From Candidatus Culexmicrobium profundum (GTDB lineage: Archaea; Thermoproteota; Methanomethylicia; Culexarchaeales; Culexmicrobiaceae), in assembly GCA_025061245.1 (NCBI GenBank), contig JANZKD010000025.1:1-17164 (forward strand): 17,164 nt of DNA, given 5' to 3'. Shown piece after piece: positions 6,504-13,018 of this stretch (the stretch's first letter is position 1; each line of letters starts with the position of its first letter). Both the position numbers and the translations under genes were made by a program. A model generated the notes under the pieces. It made no database searches. It worked only from the letters and a program-made list of their open reading frames with translations, and was not told the origin of the DNA.

Positions 6504-7937
6504 ATGGTTATTAAGAAGGATGGAAAGATAATCGTTCATCCCTATATTCCGAATTCGGTTCCTGAAGTTCAAGAAGAAATGCTAAAGGTAATAGGAGTTA
6601 GTAGTATAGAAGAACTTATTGACAAAGTAATTCCAAAAGAATTACAATTCAAGGGCGAGCTCGGCCTTCCAGAGCCACTATTGTCTGAATATGAGTTAAA
6701 GCGTCATGTGATGAAAATACTTTCGAAGAATAAAACATGCGAAGAATGTCTCTGCTTCTTAGGTGGAGGTACATGGCCCCATTATGTACCAGCGATCTGT
6801 GACGAAATCGCAAGTCGTGCCGAATTCCTGACAGCTTATGCTGGTGAAACATACGAAGATCATGGAAGATGGCAGGCGCTTTTTGAATACCAAAGTTTCA
6901 TGGCAGAACTACTTGATATGGATGTTGTGAGTGTTCCGATTTATAGTTGGGGACATGCTGCAGGTACTTCAATAAGAATGGCAAGTAGGATAACCGGAAA
7001 AAATGAAGCCTTAATCGTGGACACCATTTCTCCAGAAAGACGTAGGATTATTGAAAACTATGTAGAACCCCATGTAAAGATAAAATGGATTAAACATGAT
7101 CCTGAAACAGGTATGATGGATTTAGAGGATCTAAAATCCAAGATACCCTCTAATACAGCAGCCGTGTATTTCGAGAATCCATCATATCTTGGATTCATTG
7201 AGACCCAAGGAAAAGAAATTTCGGAGATTGCTCATGATAAGGGGGCACTAGTTGTAGTAGGTGTTGACCCGATCTCATTAGGAGTTCTTGAGCTTCCTAG
7301 CCACTATGGGGCAGATATTGTATGTGGAGATCTTCAACCACTGGGAATCCATATGAATTTTGGAGGAGGATTAGCGGGTTTTGTTGCAACTAGAGACGAT
7401 CCAAAATTTGTTAAGGAGATTCCATACAGAATATTTGGTCTTGCAAAAACAATAGTTGAGGGAGAATATGGATTTGGAGACTTAGCATTTGAAAGAACAT
7501 CCTTCATGGTTAGGGAAACACCTACAGAGTCTAAAGAATTCGTTGGTACTGCTGCAGCTCTTTGGGGAATAGTAGCTGGGGTTTACTTAGCCCTTATGGG
7601 TCCAAAGGGAATGTGGGAGATTGGAAAAACAATAATGCAGAGATCAAAATACGCTATGAAGAGGCTTTCAGAGATCGAAGGCGTAATGGTTCCGAGGTTC
7701 AAAGCTCCTCATTTCAAGGAATTTGTAGTTGACTTTAATGCTACAAACATGACTGTGAAGGAAATCAATGCTCGCTTACTTGACTATGGTATTATTGGTG
7801 GAATAGATCTATCAAGGGACTTCCCAGAGCTCGGAAATTCAGCACTCTATTGTGTTACTGAGATACATACTAAGGAAGACATAGATAGACTTCATGATGC
7901 TCTCGAGGAAATTATTTCAGGTCGGAGAAAGAGGTGA
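6504..7937 (+). CDS. glycine dehydrogenase (P-protein) alpha-subunit-like protein, divergent
   Basis: 477 aa; homologous along its length to GcvPA, the catalytically inactive-fold partner in two-subunit P-proteins. Matching blocks are YIPNSVPEVQEEML near the N-terminus, GVSSIEEL, FLGGGTWPHYVPA (about 85-97), QALFEYQSFMAELLDMDV (124-141), GDLQPLG...FGGGLAGFVATR (275-297) and YLALMGPKGM (361-370). Two hallmarks are lost: the usual YDGATA is YSWGHAA (147-153), and the long conserved REQHIRREKATSNICTNQ segment is replaced by an unrelated RETPTESKEFVGTAA (337-351). It is therefore unlikely to be a standard glycine decarboxylase subunit. ATG after a GGGGGGCG purine run; its stop overlaps the alternative start of the beta gene. 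I would not give it the gcvPA symbol as a functional claim. Confidence 0.85.
   Translation: MVIKKDGKIIVHPYIPNSVPEVQEEMLKVIGVSSIEELIDKVIPKELQFKGELGLPEPLLSEYELKRHVMKILSKNKTCEECLCFLGGGTWPHYVPAICDEIASRAEFLTAYAGETYEDHGRWQALFEYQSFMAELLDMDVVSVPIYSWGHAAGTSIRMASRITGKNEALIVDTISPERRRIIENYVEPHVKIKWIKHDPETGMMDLEDLKSKIPSNTAAVYFENPSYLGFIETQGKEISEIAHDKGALVVVGVDPISLGVLELPSHYGADIVCGDLQPLGIHMNFGGGLAGFVATRDDPKFVKEIPYRIFGLAKTIVEGEYGFGDLAFERTSFMVRETPTESKEFVGTAAALWGIVAGVYLALMGPKGMWEIGKTIMQRSKYAMKRLSEIEGVMVPRFKAPHFKEFVVDFNATNMTVKEINARLLDYGIIGGIDLSRDFPELGNSALYCVTEIHTKEDIDRLHDALEEIISGRRKR
7931..7936 (+). promoter_or_regulatory. ribosome site that decides the beta-subunit start
   Basis: GAGGTG ends 6 nt before the ATG at 7943. 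It also contains the in-frame GTG at 7934 whose last two bases begin the upstream TGA stop. Good spacing favours 7943 and gives translational coupling with the alpha-subunit gene. Confidence 0.6.
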
Positions 7938-7942
7938 TATGT

Positions 7943-9508
7943 ATGGGTATTGTTAAACTTAGGAAGAACTTTCACCAAGCCAAATGGGATGAGCCAATAA
8001 TCTTTGAACTCAGTACACCTGGAGAAAGAGGAATATTAGTCCCACAAGTGGAAAAAGAAATTGAAGAAGTAGTAGGAGATGGACTATCCGACCTTCCACC
8101 TCATATGATAAGAAAAGAGCCTCCAAAGCTTCCTGAAATATCTCAAAACAGAGTATTGAGACATTATCTACGTCTCTCTCAAGAAACTCTTGGAGCAGAT
8201 ATAAACATAGATATAGGTCAAGGAACATGTACTATGAAGTACAGTCCGAAAATAAATGAGGTTCTCGTCCGCTCCCCCAAAGTAACAGAGCTTCACCCGC
8301 TTCAGGATGAGAGTACTATCCAGGGAGCTCTCGAGATAATGTATAAGCTTGACCTATTGCTTAGAAAATTATCCGGTTTTGACAGATTCACCTTCCAACC
8401 GGGTGGAGGTTCTCAAGCCATCTTCACAATGGCTTCTATAATATACAAATACCACAAGGTTCATGGCAATGACCATAAAGATGAGATCATCACAACACTC
8501 CTCTCCCATCCCTCAGATGCGGCAGCTCCAAAAGTTAAAGGCTTCAAGGTCATAGATATTCCTCCAGATCCAGAAACAGGATATCCAGATCTGGAAGCTT
8601 CTAAAGAAGCTGTTTCCAGACGTACTGCAGGGCTAATAATATGTAACCCCGAAGATACTGAGATATTTAACCCATATGTAAAAGAAATGACTGAGATAGT
8701 TCACGAAGTTGGTGGGTTATGCGCTTATGACATTGCAAACGCCAATGGTATCATGGGGATAGTGAGACCTGTAGATCTCGGATTCGACATGAGCTTCTAT
8801 AACCTCCATAAAACATTCTCATCTCCTCACGGATGCGGAGGACCGGGAGTTGGAGCACTTGGAGTAAAGAAAGAACTTGAACCCTTCCTTCCGGTACCAG
8901 TAGTTGAGTACGATGAGAAAAACAAGAGATATTACCTGAAATATGATCTCCCCCACACCATTGGAAAAGTCAGAGAGTTCTATGGAGTATTTCCAGCGGT
9001 TGTAAGGGCTTACGCTTGGATGATGAGCCTTGGAGAAGAAGGAATTAAGGAGGTTGCAAGAGTAGCTATATTGAACAATAACTACGTTATGACCCGAATA
9101 CTAAAGAAGGTTAAGGGGGCAAGCATCTCATTCCCGAAGACGAAGTACCGTGTAAGCCAAGTTAGATATACATTCGAAAAGCTAGCTGAGGATACTGGAG
9201 TTAGGGTAGAAGATATAATAAGGAGAATGGCAGACTTTGGATTCCACCTATGGACCAGCCATCACCCGTGGATAGTTCCGGAGCCATTCACTATTGAACC
9301 AACGGAGTCTTATTCGAAAGACGACCTTGATGAATACATAGAGGGATTGAAGACAGCTGCACAAGAAGCTTATGAGAATCCTGAAATAGTTAGGAATGCT
9401 CCTCATCAGAGCACTATTCATAAAATTGCGGATCTTAGTATGCTAGAAGATCCAGAAAAATGGGTACCTACTTGGAGAGTGTACCTACGAAAATATGGTA
9501 AAAAGTAG
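7943..9508 (+). CDS. glycine dehydrogenase (P-protein) beta-subunit-like PLP enzyme, divergent
   Basis: 521 aa from the ATG at 7943 (524 aa if GTG 7934 is used). It has the GcvPB layout: QAKWDEPIIFEL near the N-terminus, GQGTCTMKYSPK (92-103), ELHPLQDESTIQG, the PLP-lysine segment NLHKTFSSPHG with Lys290, and IEPTES...NAP near the C-terminus. Departures from glycine decarboxylases: QPAAGAHGE is QPGGGSQAI (152-160), so the His expected to stack on PLP is Gln158; DSAHGTNPASA is reduced to a different SHPSDAAAP (188-196, His kept); and a HEFVLS-type segment is RYTFEK. The cofactor site survives while the substrate side changed. PLP-dependent decarboxylation or C-C cleavage of another amino acid is inferred. 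No GcvH or GcvT is nearby to accept an aminomethyl group. Confidence 0.87.
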   Translation: MGIVKLRKNFHQAKWDEPIIFELSTPGERGILVPQVEKEIEEVVGDGLSDLPPHMIRKEPPKLPEISQNRVLRHYLRLSQETLGADINIDIGQGTCTMKYSPKINEVLVRSPKVTELHPLQDESTIQGALEIMYKLDLLLRKLSGFDRFTFQPGGGSQAIFTMASIIYKYHKVHGNDHKDEIITTLLSHPSDAAAPKVKGFKVIDIPPDPETGYPDLEASKEAVSRRTAGLIICNPEDTEIFNPYVKEMTEIVHEVGGLCAYDIANANGIMGIVRPVDLGFDMSFYNLHKTFSSPHGCGGPGVGALGVKKELEPFLPVPVVEYDEKNKRYYLKYDLPHTIGKVREFYGVFPAVVRAYAWMMSLGEEGIKEVARVAILNNNYVMTRILKKVKGASISFPKTKYRVSQVRYTFEKLAEDTGVRVEDIIRRMADFGFHLWTSHHPWIVPEPFTIEPTESYSKDDLDEYIEGLKTAAQEAYENPEIVRNAPHQSTIHKIADLSMLEDPEKWVPTWRVYLRKYGKK

Positions 9509-9532
9509 TGTTATGTATTCCCTTTATCAAAA

Positions 9533-9540
9533 TTTATAAT
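9533..9540 (+). promoter_or_regulatory. TATA-like box for the kinase-like gene
   Basis: TTTATAAT in the 69-bp gap after the beta-subunit gene lies about 40 nt ahead of the ATG at 9578, with a GTGGGA ribosome site at 9565-9570. The last island gene may therefore have its own promoter. Confidence 0.5.
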
Positions 9541-9577
9541 TCATATTTTATTTACGATTTATCTGTGGGAGCTATTC

Positions 9578-10705
9578 ATGGAAAAGAAAAAAGTAGGATT
9601 AATAGTAAATCCAATCGCTGGGATGGGTGGTCGAGTAGGACTTAAAGGAACAGATGGATGGGATATTGTTGAAAAAGCTATAAAACTAGGAGCGAAACCT
9701 TGGTCTCCAGAGAGGGCAAAAAGAGTTTTTAAAAAACTATTGACCATAAAAGACGAGATAGAGCTACTTACATACCAAGGAGAGATGGGTGAAAGAGTTG
9801 CAGTTGAATGCAGTTTTGAACCTAAAGTCATAGGGAAGCCTGCTAGTGCTCGAACAACTGCAGAGGATACAAAACGGGCCGCTAGAGAGATGGTAAAGCA
9901 AGGGGTTGACTTAATAATTTTCGTTGGAGGGGATGGAACAGCTCGAGACATTTATGATAGCATAGGTCTAGATGCTGTAGTTGTTGGTGTACCAGCTGGG
10001 GTTAAGATGTATTCTGGGGTTTTCGCCTCAAGTCCAGAAGCAGCTGGTGAGCTCGCAGTTAGGTATCTTAAAGGAGAAATTAAAGATATGATAGAGCAAG
10101 AAGTTCTGGATATCGATGAGGAAAAGTTCAGACAAGGAGTATTTTCGGTAAGGCTCTATGGTTACCTAAGAATACCTTTTGATAAAAGATATATTGTTGG
10201 TGGAAAATCTACTACCTCGATTAATGAGAAACTTAATCAAGAAGCTATCGCTACAGATGTAATAGAGGATATGGAGGATAATTGTTACTATATAATAGGT
10301 CCTGGCACAACAACCAAAACGATATTAAAGAAGCTCAACCTTGACTACTCACTCTTAGGTGTAGATATAATATATAATGGGGAGCTAGTAGGAAAGGATC
10401 TCAACGAAAAACAAATTCTCGAAATAATTGATGGAAAGAAAGCGAAGATAATTGTAAGCCCTATAGGGGGGCAAGGCTATGTATTTGGTAGAGGAAATCA
10501 TCAAATAAGCCCAGCTGTCATAAGAAAAGTTGGCGGAAAACCAAATATAATTATAGTTGCAACCCAGCAAAAGATCATCTCTCTGAGAGGAAGACCTCTT
10601 CTGGTCGATACAAACGATAGAACGCTAGACAAGGAGCTTAGTGGATGGTATAGAGTTATAGTAGGATATAAAGAGAGATTAATGTATAGGGTTGAACCAG
10701 GGTAA
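9578..10705 (+). CDS. AcoX / ATP-NAD kinase family protein
   Basis: 375 aa, the usual size of the archaeal AcoX-type branch of the ATP-NAD kinase superfamily. It has an N-terminal VGLIVNPIAGMGG block (6-18), the diagnostic nucleotide-binding VGGDGTARD (116-124), VGVPAGVKMYS (136-146), and GPGTTTK in the C-terminal half. Superfamily members transfer phosphate from ATP or polyphosphate to NAD or other acceptors; AcoX itself is encoded with acetoin-degradation genes but its reaction is not settled as far as I know. Next to two NAD-type dehydrogenases and a PLP enzyme, it may phosphorylate a pathway intermediate or supply NADP. ATG after GTGGGA. It is the last island gene; 42 bp later the right repeat begins. 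Confidence 0.85.
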   Translation: MEKKKVGLIVNPIAGMGGRVGLKGTDGWDIVEKAIKLGAKPWSPERAKRVFKKLLTIKDEIELLTYQGEMGERVAVECSFEPKVIGKPASARTTAEDTKRAAREMVKQGVDLIIFVGGDGTARDIYDSIGLDAVVVGVPAGVKMYSGVFASSPEAAGELAVRYLKGEIKDMIEQEVLDIDEEKFRQGVFSVRLYGYLRIPFDKRYIVGGKSTTSINEKLNQEAIATDVIEDMEDNCYYIIGPGTTTKTILKKLNLDYSLLGVDIIYNGELVGKDLNEKQILEIIDGKKAKIIVSPIGGQGYVFGRGNHQISPAVIRKVGGKPNIIIVATQQKIISLRGRPLLVDTNDRTLDKELSGWYRVIVGYKERLMYRVEPG

Positions 10706-10747
10706 AACCTAATTTATGAGGTGAAATTTTGAACCCCCTCAATTCGT

Positions 10748-10968
10748 GTTTTCTCTCTTATGAAGGCAATTAGTGCTTCTGTTCTTTCATGTTTCTTTAC
10801 TTCAGTTCCATTAATCTTTATATCTTTGATCTTTACTAAGTTGAGTTTTCCAGGGACATTAAGGCGACGTATGTTAAAATTTCATGTTGGCTTATAACAA
10901 CAACGGTATCGGCGATCAGTATTTTTGCTTATTTTACTCTATTGTTTACTAAATATTTGAGGTATTAG
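10748..10968 (+). pseudogene. truncated, frameshifted C-terminus of an Nramp-like transporter
   Basis: Translation from the GTT at 10748 gives residues aligning with the last third of the transporter ending at 3620, for example LSCFFT, VPLIF and SLIFTKLSFPG against LSCFFT, IPLIF and SLIFTKLNFPG. Near 10862-10870 a one-base change in frame is needed to recover YVKISCWLIT, which then runs to a TAG at 10966-10968. There is no 5' part and no promoter. Its end overlaps the tail of orf169 by 30 bp. Most differences from the intact gene are synonymous, so it was a working gene until truncation. Confidence 0.8.
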
Positions 10969-11225
10969 CATCTTTATGCTTATTATTATGGGTCCTGGTT
11001 CAAGTCTTAATCCCATGGATAGGTCTTCTTGAAATATTTGAGTAAATATTATTTGTTCATTTAGTTCTTCTATTTTCTTACATATTAAGTAAAATAGAGT
11101 TGGTCGGATTTTACCTTTCTCAGCTTTTATTTTTAAGTAGATTCCTAAATTATAGCCTTTAAATATTAAGTTTAATGGTATTATTGTTTCTCTCCTTTTC
11201 TTCAAGTTTTTGATAGTATTTTCTA
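10748..11225 (+). repeat. right direct repeat flanking the island
   Basis: Collinear with 3414-3896: the 3' end of an Nramp-like gene followed by the 3' half of convergent orf169. Beyond about 11225 the intact orf169 continues with no counterpart on the left. The 42 bp before 10748 match nothing I recognise. Confidence 0.8.
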
Positions 11226-11448
11226 TTTTGTTTTTGAATTCTGTGTTTTCTGTTATTCCCTTGTAGTATTTTAAAATGATTTTTCTTGTTCTTTCTTTGG
11301 AGTTTATGTGGAAAAAGGGTCTTTTTTCTGGTGAGTTAATTTTTATTAGAATGTTTTTTAGTGGTTTTGTCTTGTCTTTGCTGTATACTATTTTTTCATT
11401 TAGTTTTAGAAGGGCTTCTGGGATAGTGTCGGTGGTTATTTTTATCAT
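10939..11448 (-). CDS. conserved hypothetical protein orf169, unknown function
   Basis: 169 aa, basic in its middle part (KNLKKRRE) and without signal peptide or membrane helices, so probably cytoplasmic. I recognise no family. The best evidence that it is a real gene is the diverged partial copy at 3654-3896, which keeps its reading frame and blocks such as LNEQI, FTQI and QEDLS near the C-terminus. It starts with an ATG only 8 nt after the TIP49 stop codon, so it is translated from the TIP49 message. Its last 30 bp overlap the dead transporter fragment on the other strand. TIP49 association could mean a role with that ATPase, but only position supports this. Confidence 0.65.
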   Translation of the reverse strand: MIKITTDTIPEALLKLNEKIVYSKDKTKPLKNILIKINSPEKRPFFHINSKERTRKIILKYYKGITENTEFKNKIENTIKNLKKRRETIIPLNLIFKGYNLGIYLKIKAEKGKIRPTLFYLICKKIEELNEQIIFTQIFQEDLSMGLRLEPGPIIISIKMLIPQIFSKQ

Positions 11449-11456
11449 CGTTTCAT

Positions 11457-12803
11457 TTATTTGAGCATTTCAGCTTCATATTTCTTTAGGTATTCTGATG
11501 ATTGTTTTACATCTGCGAATAGTGTTCTTATTTCTTTTACATCTTCTGCTGTTACAGTGTCTCTTCCCTTTCTTTTTGCTATTATTTGTGCTGGTGTTAG
11601 CATTTGAGCTGCATATCTAAGTGATGTTTCTTCTCCTATTTTGGTTAGGGTTTCCAGTGCTTCTTCACTTAACTTTACTTTTTCTTCTCTTGCTCTTATT
11701 TGTAAGATTTCCTTGATTTCTTCTGCACTGTATTTTCTGGTGGTTATTATCATTAGTCTATCCAGAATGTCCAGTGGAATTCCGTGTGGTGATATTATGT
11801 CTGTTCCTCTGACTTTTGTTATTCCTCTATTGGTTGCTAGGATTATTATTGGTGCTAATTCGCTTTCCATGGCTCTTCCAAGGAATGAGAATGCTTCAAT
11901 GTCTAGTGCTGATGCTTCGTCTATGAACATTACTCCTGGAATTATTTCGGCGGTTCCCTCGTCGACCCATTTTTTGACTAGTTTGTCTACATTTTGTCTT
12001 ACGTCTGGGGGGATTTCTCTTTCTTCTCTTCCTCCAAAGAATAGGCTGAATAGTCCGCCTGAGCTACTGTGCATTCTCATGTCTAAGTCGTGTAGGGTTA
12101 CTGTGTATATGAATTCCTTTTCTTTTAGTACTGGTCCTGTGGGCATTGGGACTTGTACTTCTGCTTCAATGTCATATTTTGGGCCTTCATATTCTTTGCA
12201 TTTTCCTAGTTTGGTTATTCTTCCTGTTTCTGCTTCGATCCATATTACATCTCCTATTCCAACTCCTCTACCTATTAGTTCTCTTGCGATTGATGATCCA
12301 ACGGTTAATGTTCTTTCTTCATTTTTTGTTTTTAGTTTTATTTTTGCGCTTTCTGGTATTTGCTGGTATGGATTGTATGGGTGCCTTGTCATTTTTATAT
12401 CTAGGTCTGAGACCATTCCTTCGTATACTTTTCTGAATTCATGTATTCTTACTCCAATGGCTTTTCTCATGGCTTGCATTAGCACTTCTGTTTTCTTTAG
12501 TTCACTGGAGTATATTTCGGATCCAGCTATAGCTATGAATGGTACGTCTTCTCCTAGTTCTTTAGCTATTGCTACTGCGATGGCTGTTTTCCCCGTTCCT
12601 GGTGGACCTGCGAGCAATATTCCTCTTCCGGCCATTTTGCCTTGTTTTATTAATTCTACAATTATTCCTGCAGCTTCTCTTGCTTCTATTTGTCCAACCA
12701 TTCCGTCTGCTTTAATTAGTGCTTTTCCATCTTTTAGTCCAAGTCCTCTTATGTGGCTGTGTGCTCCTACCCTTATAAATCCAAGTTCACTTTTTATGCT
12801 CAT
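11457..12803 (-). CDS. TIP49 / RuvB-like AAA+ ATPase
   Basis: 448 aa, matching the eukaryotic RuvBL1/RuvBL2 size and layout. Domain order: N-terminal GAHSHIRGLGL, Walker A GPPGTGKT (66-73), a long insertion (about 130-260) corresponding to the OB-fold-bearing domain II, Walker B FIDE (Asp295, Glu296), sensor 1 ATNRG (Asn325), the LDRL box at 347-350, and sensor 2 TSLRYA with Arg396. Eukaryotic partners use it as hexamers in chromatin remodelling and snoRNP assembly; the archaeal role is not established. Start chosen at 12803 because GGAGGGGG sits immediately upstream; the ATG at 12818 lies ahead of that ribosome site. Divergent from IMP dehydrogenase; orf169 follows 8 nt downstream. Confidence 0.93.
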   Translation of the reverse strand: MSIKSELGFIRVGAHSHIRGLGLKDGKALIKADGMVGQIEAREAAGIIVELIKQGKMAGRGILLAGPPGTGKTAIAVAIAKELGEDVPFIAIAGSEIYSSELKKTEVLMQAMRKAIGVRIHEFRKVYEGMVSDLDIKMTRHPYNPYQQIPESAKIKLKTKNEERTLTVGSSIARELIGRGVGIGDVIWIEAETGRITKLGKCKEYEGPKYDIEAEVQVPMPTGPVLKEKEFIYTVTLHDLDMRMHSSSGGLFSLFFGGREEREIPPDVRQNVDKLVKKWVDEGTAEIIPGVMFIDEASALDIEAFSFLGRAMESELAPIIILATNRGITKVRGTDIISPHGIPLDILDRLMIITTRKYSAEEIKEILQIRAREEKVKLSEEALETLTKIGEETSLRYAAQMLTPAQIIAKRKGRDTVTAEDVKEIRTLFADVKQSSEYLKKYEAEMLK

Positions 12804-12808
12804 GTTTG

Positions 12809-12816
12809 CCCCCTCC
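12809..12816 (-). promoter_or_regulatory. strong ribosome site that decides the TIP49 start
   Basis: GGAGGGGG on the minus strand ends 5 nt before the ATG at 12803. The alternative in-frame ATG at 12818 would put this perfect site inside the coding region. Confidence 0.75.
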
Positions 12817-12991
12817 ATTATTGATATTTATACCATAAAAGTAGAATTATTATCTTATTTTTTAATTTTAAGTTGTTATGATTTGATATTTCTTCTTGGT
12901 TAAGTTTTGAGTTTGATGCTGTTTGCATTAACTGTCTTAATATTGTTGCTTGTTGACCAACCATTATATTAATAAGTGAATATTTTATTCC

Positions 12992-13000
12992 TATTTAAAA
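12992..13000 (+). promoter_or_regulatory. TATA-like box for IMP dehydrogenase
   Basis: TATTTAAAA lies about 23 nt ahead of the TTG at 13019, the distance for a leaderless start; GGAGTG at 13004-13009 could alternatively act as ribosome site. The 215-bp divergent gap shared with TIP49 shows nothing else I can name. Confidence 0.5.
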
Positions 13001-13018
13001 AATGGAGTGTGTATCTAA

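Larger units (their letters stand above)
3897..10747. mobile_element. putative integrated genomic island between diverged direct repeats
   Basis: A 6.9-kb block of plus-strand genes (dehydrogenase, broken NhaC, dehydrogenase, P-protein-like pair, kinase-like protein) bounded by direct repeats of about 480 bp. The outer gene is complete and the inner gene truncated on each side. Composition also changes: for example, the plus strand has A 23 / T 10 at 8041-8100, against T 23 / A 10 at 13201-13260 and T 28 / A 8 at 11941-12000. No integrase, transposase or replication gene is present, so this would be a non-mobile remnant. Confidence 0.6.

Noticed and set aside
6504..9508. Ordinary glycine cleavage system locus
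   Set aside because: GcvT, GcvH and lipoylation genes are missing and several glycine-decarboxylase signatures are changed in both subunits.
10939..11448. orf169 as a divergent thymidylate synthase
   Set aside because: A faint resemblance of hydrophobic spacing was seen, but the catalytic Cys and signature motifs are absent, so the name cannot be supported.
11641..12903. Long open frame of 420 codons on the plus strand
   Set aside because: It lies entirely antisense to TIP49, has low-complexity Ser/Leu/Ile-rich translation and no family motifs. The strong T bias of the strand explains why it stays open.
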